From assembly GCF_008086045.1 (NCBI RefSeq), contig NZ_VSEY01000053.1:1-64000 (forward strand): a stretch of 64,000 nucleotides of DNA, read 5' to 3'. The translations under genes and the position numbers were made by a program. Numbering within the stretch: the stretch's first letter is position 1; the number at the start of each line of letters is the position of its first letter. Positions 41,484 to 50,269 of this stretch are shown one piece after another. Below the pieces are notes generated by a model. The model had not been told where the DNA came from. It worked only from the letters and a program-made list of their open reading frames with translations, and ran no database searches. This DNA comes from Nonomuraea sp. PA05 (lineage in GTDB: Bacteria; Actinomycetota; Actinomycetes; Streptosporangiales; Streptosporangiaceae).

Positions 41484-42389
41484 TCAGAGGAGACCGGCGG
41501 CGGCGAGCAGCTTGCCGATCCGGCCGACCTCGTCCTCGTTCAGCGGGGTCTGCGGAAGGGCGGTGACCGGGCAGTCGATGACGCCGCGCAGGTGCAGCGC
41601 GGCCTTGAACGCCCCGAGCCCCGACGAGCTGCCGCCCATCCGGCTCCCGCCGACGTGGACGATCTCGAACAGCCTGACCAGGCGCTCCTGCTCGGTCCTG
41701 GCCGCCTCCCAGTCGCCGCGGGAGGCGCAGCGGAACAGCTCGGCGTACCCCTGCGGGTCCACGTTGCCCAGCCCGGGCACCACGCCGTCGGCGCCCATCC
41801 ACAGCGCGGAGTCGACGGTCACCTCCGATCCGGTGAGCACGCTGAACGGCGCCTCGCGACCCATGACGACGGCGCGCAGGCCGCCGTCGTCGCCGCTGGA
41901 GTCCTTCAGCCCGGCCAGCACCCCTTCGCGCGACAGCTCCAGCACCAGCTCGGCGCTCAGCTTGGTGTGCACGGAGACCGGCAGGTCGTAGGCGTACAGG
42001 GGCAGCCCGGTCCGCGCGGCGATGGTCCTGAAGTGGGTGCGGATCTCCTCGGGATGCGTCCGCGTGTAGAACGGCGCGGTCGCGACGAGGCCCGACGCCC
42101 CGGCCGCCACGGCGACGCGCGCGTGTTCGAGCACCCGCGGCGTGGTCATGTCGATCACCCCGGCCAGCACCGGCACCTGGCCGCCCACGTGCCCGGCCAC
42201 GGTCTCCAGCACCGTCCGCCGCTGCGCGTCCGTCAGGTACGCCACCTCCGACGACGAGCCCAGCACGAACAGCGCGTGCACGCCGCCGTCGATCAGGTGG
42301 TCCACCAGCCGCACCAGCGACGCCGTGTCCACCTCTTGCTCGGGGGTCATGGGGGTGCACACCGGAGGGATCACACCGGTCAGGCTCAT
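41484..42389 (-). CDS. DapA-family (dihydrodipicolinate synthase/NAL superfamily) lyase
   Basis: The 301-residue TIM-barrel class I aldolase begins LTGVIPPVCTPMTPEQEVD, has GSSSE at 44-48, Tyr134 in LYAYDLP and the Schiff-base Lys162 in AGLKDSSGDDGG. These residues define enzymes that add or remove pyruvate: DapA, N-acetylneuraminate lyase, KDG aldolase and hydroxyproline-pathway lyases. As the last gene of a peptide-type ABC import operon controlled by a FadR/GntR regulator, it is more likely catabolic than a lysine-biosynthesis DapA. ATG overlaps the upstream stop as ATGA. Confidence 0.85.
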   Translation of the reverse strand: MSLTGVIPPVCTPMTPEQEVDTASLVRLVDHLIDGGVHALFVLGSSSEVAYLTDAQRRTVLETVAGHVGGQVPVLAGVIDMTTPRVLEHARVAVAAGASGLVATAPFYTRTHPEEIRTHFRTIAARTGLPLYAYDLPVSVHTKLSAELVLELSREGVLAGLKDSSGDDGGLRAVVMGREAPFSVLTGSEVTVDSALWMGADGVVPGLGNVDPQGYAELFRCASRGDWEAARTEQERLVRLFEIVHVGGSRMGGSSSGLGAFKAALHLRGVIDCPVTALPQTPLNEDEVGRIGKLLAAAGLL

Positions 42390-43375
42390 CTGCGCTCCTG
42401 GATCAGTTCGAGGTCGGTAGCACCCGCCGCCACCGGGTGGTGGCAGTGGAACAGGTGGTCGCCCTCGGCCGTCGCCTCGGGCATCCCGGCGGCGCAGGCG
42501 TCGTCCGCGCGCCAGCACCGCGTGCGGAACGGGCAGCCGCTGGGCGGTCTGGTGGCCGACGGGACGACGCCCACCAGCGGGATCGGGTTGATCGGCGAGA
42601 TCAGCCCCGGCGTGGCGGAGAACAGCGCCCTGGTGTACGGGTGCCGCGCGCCGAGCGGCACCGACTGCGCCGGCGTCTGCTCCACGATCCTGCCCAGATA
42701 CATGGTGACCACGCGGTCGCTCATCCTGCGGACCGTCTGGATGTCGTGCGAGACGAACACCAGCGCCAGCCCCAGCCGCTCCTTCAGATCCAGCAGCAGG
42801 TTGAGTATCTGCGCCCGCACCGACACGTCGAGCGCGCTGGTCGGCTCGTCGGCCACGACCAGGCCGGGTTCGAGTGCCAGCGCCCTGGCCACGGCGACGC
42901 GCTGGCGCTGGCCGCCGGAGAGCTGGCTCGGCAGCGCGTCGGCCGCCCCGGCGGGCAGCCCGACGAGGTCGAGCAGCTCGCGGACGCGGGCGTCGCGCTG
43001 GGCGGGGGTGCCGTGGCCGTGCACGTTGAGCGGGTCGCGCAGCACCTGCCTGATGGGCAGCCGCCGGTTGAGCGCCGTGGACGGGTCCTGGAAGATCATG
43101 CCGACGCTCGACCCGACCAGCTCGCGCCGCTCGGCCTCCTTCATCCCCCACAGGTCGCGGCCGCGGAAGGTCACGGTGCCCGCGGTCGGCCGTTGCAGCC
43201 CCACCAGCACCTTGGCCAGCGTGGACTTGCCGCAGCCCGACTCGCCCACGACGCCGACCGTCTCGCCGGGGCTGACGGTGAGGTTCGCGGCGGTCAGCGC
43301 GTACACGCGGTCGCGCCCGAACAGGCCGCCCGAGCGGGCCTTGTGCACGACGTGCACGTCGTTCAGCTCAAGCAT
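42386..43375 (-). CDS. Oligopeptide-type ABC transporter ATP-binding protein (OppF/DppF-like)
   Basis: The 329-residue ATPase has Walker A GESGCGKST (44-52), Q-loop IFQDPSTALN, signature LSGGQRQRVA, Walker B LVVADEPTSALDVS and a switch His in VFVSHDI. The C-terminal extension carries CPFRTRCWRADDAC, the Cys-rich segment of Opp/Dpp ATPases that can bind an iron-sulfur cluster. It would pair with the ATPase domain of the upstream fusion protein to power import. It overlaps that gene by 8 bp and the lyase start by 4 bp. Confidence 0.92.
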   Translation of the reverse strand: MLELNDVHVVHKARSGGLFGRDRVYALTAANLTVSPGETVGVVGESGCGKSTLAKVLVGLQRPTAGTVTFRGRDLWGMKEAERRELVGSSVGMIFQDPSTALNRRLPIRQVLRDPLNVHGHGTPAQRDARVRELLDLVGLPAGAADALPSQLSGGQRQRVAVARALALEPGLVVADEPTSALDVSVRAQILNLLLDLKERLGLALVFVSHDIQTVRRMSDRVVTMYLGRIVEQTPAQSVPLGARHPYTRALFSATPGLISPINPIPLVGVVPSATRPPSGCPFRTRCWRADDACAAGMPEATAEGDHLFHCHHPVAAGATDLELIQERR

Positions 43376-45302
43376 GCTGCTCGCTCCTCACCAGCGTCTG
43401 CGCCGGGTGGTGGCAGGCCACCTGGTGCGTGGCGCTACCTTCCAGCACCGGCTTGTCGGTACGGCACACGTCCGTGGCCATCGGGCACCGGTCGGCGAAA
43501 CGGCAGCCGGAGGGGAAGTCGGCGGGCGCCGGCACCACGCCGCGGATCTGGGTGAGCCGCTCGGCGCCCGACTCCAGCGACAGCACCGAGCCGAGCAGGC
43601 CGCGCGCGTAGTGGTGGGCGGGCCTGCCGACGAGGGCGGCGGTGACGCCGGTCTCGACGATCTGGCCGCCGTACATGACGACCACCCGGTCGGTCACGTC
43701 GGCCACCAGCGCCAGGTCGTGGGAGACGAGGATCAGCGCGAACCCCAGCTCCTCGCGCAGCTTCAGCAGCAGCTCGATGACCTGCGCCTGCACGGTGACG
43801 TCGAGCGCGGTGGTGGGCTCGTCGGCGACGATCAGCTTGGGGTCGCGGGAGAGCGCCATCGCGATCAGCACGCGCTGCCGCTGGCCGCCGGACAGCTCGT
43901 GCGGGTAGGCCGACAGGGTGCGGCGGGCGTCGAGGCCGACGAGTTCGAGCAGCTCGGCGGGGCTGCGCCGGCCGCCGCGCCGGGTGAGCTGCTTGAGCTG
44001 GGCCTTGATGGTCATGGCCGGGTTCAGCGAGGACAGGGCGTCCTGGTAGATCATCGCCATCTCGTGGCCGAGCAGCCTGCGGCGGGCGCCCTTCGACTCG
44101 GCGAGCAGCTCCCGCTGGTCGAAGCGGACGTGGCCGCTGACGCGGGCGTCGCGGGGCTGCAGGCCCATGATGGTCAGCGCGGTCAGCGACTTGCCGCAGC
44201 CGGACTCGCCGACCAGGCCGAGCACCTCGCCCGGACGCACCTCGAACCCGATGCCGTCCACGATGTCGACGCCTTCTGCGAACCCGATGCGCAGCCGTTC
44301 GACCGCGAGGATCGGCGGGCCCTGCGGCAGCGGGCGAGCCCGTTCGGCCAGCCTGCGCGCGGCCTCCTCCAGCCCGGGAAGCTCGACGATCTCGCCGGAG
44401 CCCGGCTCGGCCTGCTCGAACGCGTCGTCGTCGGCGCGCACCGGCGCCTTGCGCGCCGCCGGGGCGGCCCAGGCGTCGGAGATGCCCTCCGACAGGATGT
44501 TCAGCGCCAGCACGGTGAGCAGGATGAGCAGGCCGGGGAAGACGGTGGCCCACCAGCCGCCGAGCAGCACCAGGTTCTTGCCGTCGGCGATGACGCTGCC
44601 CCAGGACGGGTTCGGCGGGCGCACCCCGGCGCCGATGAACGACAGCGACGCCTCGAACACGATCGCGTCGGCCACCATCACCGTGCAGAACACCAGCACC
44701 GGCGCGGCGCAGTTGATCGCGACGTGCCTGGCGATGATGTGCGGCGTGCGGGCGCCGATGACGCGTTCGGCCGCCACGTAGTCCTCGCCGTACTGCGCGA
44801 TCACGTTGGCCCGTACGACGCGGGCCACGGACGGCATGTACAGGAATGCCATGGCCATGACCAGCACGGGGATGCTGCCGCCGAACACGGCCACGAGCAC
44901 CGCGGCCAGCGCGATGCCGGGGAAGGCCATGATGACGTCGAGCACCCGCATCAGCGTCTCGTCCACGCCCTTGCGCGCGGTGGCGGCGACGGCGCCGAGT
45001 ATCGCCCCGGCCACCAGGGCCAGCCCGGTCGCGCCGAGGCCGATGAGCAGCGACCAGCGGGCCCCGTACAGGAGTCTCGACAGGATGTCACGGTTGGCGC
45101 TGTCGAGCCCCATCCAGTGCTCCGCGGACGGCCCGCCACCGGCGGCTTCCTGGAAGTACGGCGAGTGCGGGGCGATCCACGGCGCGAGCACCGCGGCGAG
45201 CACGACGATCACGAGGATGCCCACCGACACCCACGACATCGGCTTCAACCGGCGGAAGCCGACGCCCGGGCGGGACAAGCGCTCTGTCAGACCACGTCTC
45301 AT
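43368..45302 (-). CDS. ABC transporter permease fused to an ATP-binding domain (DppC-DppD)
   Basis: One 644-residue chain combines two subunits. Residues 1-285 form a DppC-type permease with six helices and the EAA-type loop (YVAAERVIGARTPHIIARHV). After a charged linker (about 285-335) comes a DppD-type ATPase: Walker A GESGCGKSL, LSGGQRQRVL, Walker B LIVADEPTTALDVT and the Cys-rich end CRFADRCPMATDVC. The Thr normally following GKS is Leu here, a variant seen in DppD. Fusion fixes the 1:1 ratio of permease and motor. It starts by ATGA overlap with the DppB gene. Confidence 0.92.
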   Translation of the reverse strand: MRRGLTERLSRPGVGFRRLKPMSWVSVGILVIVVLAAVLAPWIAPHSPYFQEAAGGGPSAEHWMGLDSANRDILSRLLYGARWSLLIGLGATGLALVAGAILGAVAATARKGVDETLMRVLDVIMAFPGIALAAVLVAVFGGSIPVLVMAMAFLYMPSVARVVRANVIAQYGEDYVAAERVIGARTPHIIARHVAINCAAPVLVFCTVMVADAIVFEASLSFIGAGVRPPNPSWGSVIADGKNLVLLGGWWATVFPGLLILLTVLALNILSEGISDAWAAPAARKAPVRADDDAFEQAEPGSGEIVELPGLEEAARRLAERARPLPQGPPILAVERLRIGFAEGVDIVDGIGFEVRPGEVLGLVGESGCGKSLTALTIMGLQPRDARVSGHVRFDQRELLAESKGARRRLLGHEMAMIYQDALSSLNPAMTIKAQLKQLTRRGGRRSPAELLELVGLDARRTLSAYPHELSGGQRQRVLIAMALSRDPKLIVADEPTTALDVTVQAQVIELLLKLREELGFALILVSHDLALVADVTDRVVVMYGGQIVETGVTAALVGRPAHHYARGLLGSVLSLESGAERLTQIRGVVPAPADFPSGCRFADRCPMATDVCRTDKPVLEGSATHQVACHHPAQTLVRSEQHA

Positions 45303-46258
45303 GTGGCACTCCTGAGGCGAGGGTTGACCAGCAGGTACAGAATGTCGACGACCAAGTTGACGACCATGAAGCCGACCGCGATGGTCAGCACCACGCCCTG
45401 CACGACGGCCGGGTCGCCGTCACGCACCGCGTTGATCATGAGCTGGCCCATGCCGGGCAGCCCGTAGATCGTCTCGATCACCACGGTGCCGCCGATCAGG
45501 TAGCCGATCCGCAGGCCGAGCACGGTCAGCGGGTTGATCAGGGCGTTGCGCAGCACGTTCCGGCCGACGACCACGATCATGGGCAGGCCGCTGCCGATCG
45601 CGGTGCGCACGTAGTCGCGGTCCAGCTCCTCCACCATCGAGGTGCGGATGATGCGGGTGAGCTGGGCGGCGATCGGCAGCGACAGCGACAGGGCGGGCAG
45701 CGCCATCGACTGCAGCCAGCCGGTCAGCGAGTCGGCCGGGTTGATGTAGCCGCCCGTCGGGAAGAGCCCCTCGCCGACGGCCAGCCACTGGATCATCAGC
45801 AGGGCCAGCCAGAACGCGGGCGCCGCCACCCCGACCAGCGACACCATGCGGATCACCTGGTCGGGCCACCGGTCGCGGAACAGCGCCGCCGTCACGCCGA
45901 AGACCAGCGACAGCACCACGGCCACGCCCAGGCCGAGGAACGTGAGCTGCAGCGTCAGCGGCAGCGCGGTCGTCACCGACTCGATGACCGGCTTCTTGGT
46001 CAGCACGCTGGTGCCCATGTCGCCCTGCGCCAGGTCGGCGACGAACCGCACGTAGCGCAGGGGCAGCGGGTCCAGCAGGCCGTTCTCGACCTGGAACTGG
46101 CGGATCTGCTCGGGGGTCGGGTTCGCGCCCTGGAAGTAGGCGTACTCCGGCTTGACGCCGGAGAAGCGCATGACGACGAACACGAACGCGACCACGCCGA
46201 GCACCAGCGGGATCAGGATGAGGAGCCGCCGCAGCAGCATCCGGAGGACGAGCGTCAT
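45299..46258 (-). CDS. ABC transporter permease (DppB-like)
   Basis: The 319-residue inner-membrane permease begins with a helix after Arg residues (MLLRRLLILIPLVLGVVAFV), has the DppB extracytoplasmic segment FQVENGLLDPLPLRYVRFVA, six helices in all, and the coupling-helix region VRTAIGSGLPMIVVVGRNVL before TVVIETIYGLPGMGQL, the standard DppB signature. It dimerises with the permease half of the downstream fusion protein. It overlaps both neighbours by ATGA. Confidence 0.92.
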   Translation of the reverse strand: MTLVLRMLLRRLLILIPLVLGVVAFVFVVMRFSGVKPEYAYFQGANPTPEQIRQFQVENGLLDPLPLRYVRFVADLAQGDMGTSVLTKKPVIESVTTALPLTLQLTFLGLGVAVVLSLVFGVTAALFRDRWPDQVIRMVSLVGVAAPAFWLALLMIQWLAVGEGLFPTGGYINPADSLTGWLQSMALPALSLSLPIAAQLTRIIRTSMVEELDRDYVRTAIGSGLPMIVVVGRNVLRNALINPLTVLGLRIGYLIGGTVVIETIYGLPGMGQLMINAVRDGDPAVVQGVVLTIAVGFMVVNLVVDILYLLVNPRLRSAT

Positions 46259-47859
46259 GTCCTCTTGGCCTGCAGCAGGTTGATGCCGGGGTACGGCTGG
46301 GCGCGGATGCCGGACAGCTTCTTCGCATCCCAGGCGGTCATCAGCTCGTTGTGCACGACCGGGTAGAGGATGGCCTGCTCGGCCACGAAGTCCAGATACT
46401 CGTGGATCAGCTCCGTGCGCTTGGCCTTGTCGGTCTCCTTGCTGGCCTCGTCCATCATCGTGAAGAGCTTCTCGGCGTCGTCGGTGCCGTCCCAGTGGCT
46501 GTACTTCATCCACAGGCCGCCCGGCACGTAGTTGTAGTGCAGGATCAGGTCGGCGTCCATGCCGAACTGGTTGGGGTTCGAGGCCGCGGCGACCACCTGG
46601 TAGTCCTGGAACTGGTCCATCTTGGTGAACAGCGCGGCCGTGTCCTGCGGCTCCAGCGTCGTCTTGACGCCGACGGCCTCCCAGGAGGAGGCGATGGTGG
46701 GCAGGCAGTCGGCGATCCAGCTCACGTTGACGGCCATGAGGTTGATCGCCAGGTTGCTGACGCCGGCCTCCTTGAGCAGCGCCTTGGCCTTCTCCGGGTC
46801 GTAGTCGTAGACGACCGAGGCCCGCTTGTGGTCGGGGTGGCCCTCGTTGAGGAAGGAGCTGGAGGCCGTGCCGTGGCCCTTGAGCGCCACGTCGATCATC
46901 TTCTGCTTGTCGATGGCGTAGTGCAGGGCCTGGCGCACCCGGATGTCGTCGAACGGCTTGGTGGCCGTGTTGAACATCAGGAACATGTGGTTCATGCCCT
47001 TGCCGCCCTCGACCGTGAGGCCCTGCTGCTTGAGCTGGTCGACGTTGGCGTACGGGATGTTGTCGGCGATCTGCGCCTCGGCGGAGCCGCCGGAGATCTT
47101 GGCCACGCGGGCGGCGGCGTCCACGATCGTCAGCCAGTTCATCTTCGTGACCGTGGCGGGGCGCGGCCCGTTGTAGCCGTCGAACGCCTCGAACGAGGTG
47201 TTGGACTTGGGGTTGTGCGCGGTCTGCTTGTACGGGCCCGAACCGACCGCCTTGCCGCCCTTGGCCTGGTCCCAGGCGCCCGCCTGGCTGAAGACGTGCT
47301 TCGGCATGATCTTGGCGATCGTCAGGCGCGGCGCCGCGTCAGGGAAGGGGAACTTGAAGACCAGCTCCACGCTCCTGTCGTCCACCTTCTTCACCTCCTG
47401 CAGCCAGGACTTGAAGAAGTTGCCGGTCAGGACGTTGTCGGGGCCGAGGATCCGCTCGAAGGTGAAGACCACGTCGTCGGCCGTGACGGGTTGCCCGTCG
47501 TGCCACTTGGCGCCGTCCCTGAGGGTGAACTTCCAGGTGGTGGCGTTGGTGTCGGCGGGCAGCGCGGTGGCCAGCGCGGGGTAGGGCTCGCGGGTGATCG
47601 GGTCGGTGTCCAGCAGACCCTCGTAGACGTGGTTGATGCCGGCCATGGCGAAGGCCGAGGCGGTCTGCGTCGGGTCCCAGCTCTGGTCGTTGCCGTACCC
47701 GATGACGGCGGTGATCAGGTCCTTGTTGGTCCCGGCGCCGACCGAGCCGGTCGAGGCCGGGCCTCCGGAGCAAGCGGAGAGCGTGGCCGCGATGAACGCC
47801 GCCGCACCGGTCGCCCCGCTGTAGCGCAGGAAGTCGCGGCGACTGAACTCAGAGTCCAC
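46255..47859 (-). CDS. Tat-type lipoprotein, family 5 substrate-binding protein
   Basis: The 534-residue solute-binding protein is of the oligopeptide/nickel type. The N-terminus has the twin-arginine motif SRRDFL (6-11), a hydrophobic stretch and lipobox LSAC with Cys30, so it should be exported folded by Tat and lipid-anchored outside. Family 5 marks include KFTLRDGAKWHDGQPVTADD, VGSGPYKQTA and DDIRVRQALHYAIDKQKM. It captures the substrate for the downstream permease. GTG 47859 is chosen because AGGAGG lies five bases upstream and the frame begins at the Tat signal. First gene of the operon. Confidence 0.92.
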   Translation of the reverse strand: MDSEFSRRDFLRYSGATGAAAFIAATLSACSGGPASTGSVGAGTNKDLITAVIGYGNDQSWDPTQTASAFAMAGINHVYEGLLDTDPITREPYPALATALPADTNATTWKFTLRDGAKWHDGQPVTADDVVFTFERILGPDNVLTGNFFKSWLQEVKKVDDRSVELVFKFPFPDAAPRLTIAKIMPKHVFSQAGAWDQAKGGKAVGSGPYKQTAHNPKSNTSFEAFDGYNGPRPATVTKMNWLTIVDAAARVAKISGGSAEAQIADNIPYANVDQLKQQGLTVEGGKGMNHMFLMFNTATKPFDDIRVRQALHYAIDKQKMIDVALKGHGTASSSFLNEGHPDHKRASVVYDYDPEKAKALLKEAGVSNLAINLMAVNVSWIADCLPTIASSWEAVGVKTTLEPQDTAALFTKMDQFQDYQVVAAASNPNQFGMDADLILHYNYVPGGLWMKYSHWDGTDDAEKLFTMMDEASKETDKAKRTELIHEYLDFVAEQAILYPVVHNELMTAWDAKKLSGIRAQPYPGINLLQAKRT

Positions 47860-47880
47860 GGTTGCCTCCTGAAGAGGGGA

Positions 47881-47906
47881 TAGGACGTGGGACATCCCAT
47901 GTCCTA
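47881..47906. promoter_or_regulatory. 26-bp palindrome, likely operator of the FadR/GntR regulator
   Basis: TAGGACGTGGGA (47881-47892) and TCCCATGTCCTA (47895-47906) are inverted arms with one mismatch and a two-base spacer. A smaller perfect repeat, GGACAT-CCC-ATGTCC, lies inside it. It sits between the divergent binding-protein and regulator genes, 22 bases before the binding-protein start. Confidence 0.8.
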
Positions 47907-47995
47907 CGATGTGCGTAAGGTGGACGCTAATTGCCACCACGGCTTGAGGTCAACGGAAGATTTCCGGATTGTTACCTGTGATGAAAGGATTCTTC

Positions 47996-48706
47996 ATGAC
48001 CACAGTCCCGCGTCCGGCGCGCCCCAGCCGCGCCGTCGAGGCCCAGGAGGGCGTCAAGGACCTCATCGTCAGACGCGGGCTGGTGGCGGGCGACCCCCTC
48101 CCCACCGAGTCGGAGCTCATGGAGGAGCTCCAGGTCAGCCGCAATTCGGTGCGGGAGGCGCTGAAGGCCCTGCAAGCGGTGGGCATCGTGGACATTCGCC
48201 ACGGCTTCGGCATGTTCGTCGGTCGCATGTCCCTGGCCGGGCTGGTCGACGAGCTGACCTTCCACAGCCGCATCACCCTCCAGAACGGCGCCAACCATCT
48301 CGCCCACCTGGTGCAGATCCGCGAGATCCTGGAGAGCGGCCTCGTCCAGCGGCTGATCGAGCTGGGCCCCGAGGTGGACCTGACGCCCGTCGCCGACGTC
48401 ATGGCGCGGATGGAGAGCGAGGCGCAGGCCGGGCTGGTCTCACCCGAGACCGACCGCCTCTTCCACGACGTGCTCTACCGGCCGCTCGGCAACCCCCTGG
48501 TCGGCCAGCTCCTTGGCGCCTTCTGGGACGTCTACTACCAGCTCCGCGACGCGCTCGGCGCGCCCGACGAGCCGCCCGCCGACGTGGCCAGGCGGCACCG
48601 CGACATCTACACGGCGGTGCTCAAGGGCGACAGGGCCGCCGCGGTGGCCGCCGTACAGGCGCACTTCGAGGGCGTACGCAACCGGACGGCCCGGATCGGC
48701 GGCTGA
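47996..48706 (+). CDS. FadR-subfamily GntR regulator
   Basis: The 236-residue protein has an N-terminal GntR winged helix (GVKDLIVRRGLVAGDPLPTE, SELMEELQVSRNSVREALKA, VGIVDIRHGFGMFV) and an all-helical FCD effector domain in which VQIREILESGLVQRL, DRLFHDVLY and the RHRDIY segment supply the Asp and His metal or carboxylate ligands. FCD regulators sense carboxylic acids. It is divergent from the ABC-lyase operon across a 26-bp palindrome and very likely represses it. ATG 47996 follows AAAGGA. Confidence 0.9.
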   Translation: MTTVPRPARPSRAVEAQEGVKDLIVRRGLVAGDPLPTESELMEELQVSRNSVREALKALQAVGIVDIRHGFGMFVGRMSLAGLVDELTFHSRITLQNGANHLAHLVQIREILESGLVQRLIELGPEVDLTPVADVMARMESEAQAGLVSPETDRLFHDVLYRPLGNPLVGQLLGAFWDVYYQLRDALGAPDEPPADVARRHRDIYTAVLKGDRAAAVAAVQAHFEGVRNRTARIGG

Positions 48707-48707
48707 C

Positions 48708-49292
48708 TCAGGAGGCGGGCCAGCGCTCGACGCGGCGCCACCGCCCCCGCCACTCGCCGAACCACTCGGCGAACCACGGATGCGCCCCGGCCAGCGGCAT
48801 GATGTGCGCCACCGTCTCCAGGTAGTACCGCCGCTGGAACCGCCACGACATGCGCTGCAGCTCCTGCACGTTGCTCACCCGGTCCGACAGCTTCACCAGC
48901 ACGGCCCGCGGCGGCGCCTTCGCCAGGGTGGCCAGGTAGTCGGCCTTCGAGCCGCCGCGCGGCTTGGTCACCCACCGCACCAGCGCCGCCACCTCGGGCC
49001 CGAAGCGCCGCGCCACCTCCCCCTCGGTGCACGGCGTGTCCTCCAGCACGTCGTGCAGGACGGTCGCGACCAGCACCTCCCTGTCGCCCAGCCCCGCACC
49101 GGACACCGCCACTTCCAGCGCCTCCAGCAGGTGCTCGACGTACGGCCGCCCGGTCGGCCGCTGCTGCACCCCGTGCATGCGCCGCGCGAAGGCGACCGCG
49201 TCGCGCAGGGAGGTCACGGTGGACGCGGGAAGCGCCCGGCTCAGCGGGCCCTCCGCGTGCGCCCACGACGGCCAGCTCGTGAAGATCTGCAT
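48708..49292 (-). CDS. HD-domain protein resembling small alarmone hydrolases
   Basis: The 194-residue protein has the RelA/SpoT-type hydrolase motifs: RPYVEHLLEALEVA (His54), ATVLHDVLEDTPC (His80, Asp81, Glu84-Asp85) and VLVKLSDRVSNVQEL (134-145), which bind Mn and the substrate. No synthetase, TGS or ACT domain is present. Such stand-alone enzymes (SAH/MESH1 type) remove the 3'-pyrophosphate of (p)ppGpp. Alarmone hydrolysis is inference from the motifs; other nucleotides are possible. Its stop is one base from the convergent GntR gene. Confidence 0.78.
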   Translation of the reverse strand: MQIFTSWPSWAHAEGPLSRALPASTVTSLRDAVAFARRMHGVQQRPTGRPYVEHLLEALEVAVSGAGLGDREVLVATVLHDVLEDTPCTEGEVARRFGPEVAALVRWVTKPRGGSKADYLATLAKAPPRAVLVKLSDRVSNVQELQRMSWRFQRRYYLETVAHIMPLAGAHPWFAEWFGEWRGRWRRVERWPAS

Positions 49293-49341
49293 TCCGCTCC
49301 TTCGCCTGGGTGGTGCCGCGAGCGTGTCCTAGGCTGAGAAT

Positions 49342-50205
49342 ATGGCCGAGATCGCTGTCCCAGACGGGTCATGGACGTTCAATGGGGAATTGCTGCGGAT
49401 CGTCCCCGGGAGTGACAAGGACATCGACGAGCTGCGCCGGACCTTGGGTGAGGTGCGCGTTCCGCTGGAGGCGATCGCCGGCGTGGCCTTCGAGCCGGCG
49501 CGCAAGGGCGGCCACCTCCGCCTGCGGTTGCGCAAGGGCGCCGACGCGCTGTTCGACGTGGCCGCCGGGGCGCTCGGGCCGCCCGCCGACCCGTACCGGC
49601 TGGCCGTGCCGAAGGCCCGGGTGGGCGCGGCCGAGTACTTCGCCGACGAGATCCGCGACACCCTGACCGTCTACCAGACGCCCGGCGGGCCGTGCGACGG
49701 CTACCTGCTGCCCGTCCCCGACGTGCCCATCTCCGCCTCGGCGGGCGACGGCGCGGCGCTCTTCGACGGCGAGCGCGTACGGCTGGAGTGGACCGGCTGG
49801 GCCAGCACGGAGAAGGAGAAGGCGGGCCCGCAGGAGTTCCCGCTGTCCGACGTCACCGGCGTGGAGTGGAAGCCGCAGTCCGGCATGGGCTACGGCACGC
49901 TGCGCTTCCGGATCAAGGGTGAGGCGCCGAGCGCCAAGCCGCCGCAGAAGGACCTGCGCTGCGTGTCGTGGGGCATCCAGCGGTTCGGCGGCGCGACGGC
50001 GCTGGTCGCGGCGGCCGTGCTGGCCAGGCTGCCGCGCGAGCAGCCCGAGCTGCCCGCCGCGCCGCCGCCGGTCGCCGACGACGTGCACGACGCGGTCCTG
50101 CGCCGCCTGGCCGAGCTGGGCGAGTTACACCGTTCCGGGGTGCTGACGGACGAGGAGTTCGCCACGGCCAAGCAGGCGATGATCCGGCGGCTCCAGGAAT
50201 CGTGA
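49342..50205 (+). CDS. DUF4429 and SHOCT domain protein
   Basis: The 287-residue soluble protein has two DUF4429 repeats (residues about 8-110, GSWTFNGELLRIVPGSDKDI, and about 130-225, LFDGERVRLEWTGWAS), each a PH-like strand set, followed by a Pro-rich linker and a C-terminal SHOCT helix pair (LAELGELHRSGVLTDEEFAT). SHOCT mediates oligomerisation. The cellular role is unknown. TAGGCT ends seven bases before the ATG and no ribosome site is present, so a leaderless mRNA is likely. Confidence 0.82.
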   Translation: MAEIAVPDGSWTFNGELLRIVPGSDKDIDELRRTLGEVRVPLEAIAGVAFEPARKGGHLRLRLRKGADALFDVAAGALGPPADPYRLAVPKARVGAAEYFADEIRDTLTVYQTPGGPCDGYLLPVPDVPISASAGDGAALFDGERVRLEWTGWASTEKEKAGPQEFPLSDVTGVEWKPQSGMGYGTLRFRIKGEAPSAKPPQKDLRCVSWGIQRFGGATALVAAAVLARLPREQPELPAAPPPVADDVHDAVLRRLAELGELHRSGVLTDEEFATAKQAMIRRLQES

Positions 50206-50269
50206 TCCACCCCTCCCGAAGCCACTTCTTGCGTACGCTCGACCACGCACAGTGACTTCGGGAGGGGCA

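Noticed and set aside
41592..45467. A 1291-codon open frame on the plus strand opposite the ABC operon
   Set aside because: It is rich in Arg, His and Gly, has no domain, and is the antisense shadow of well-supported minus-strand ABC and lyase genes in very GC-rich DNA.
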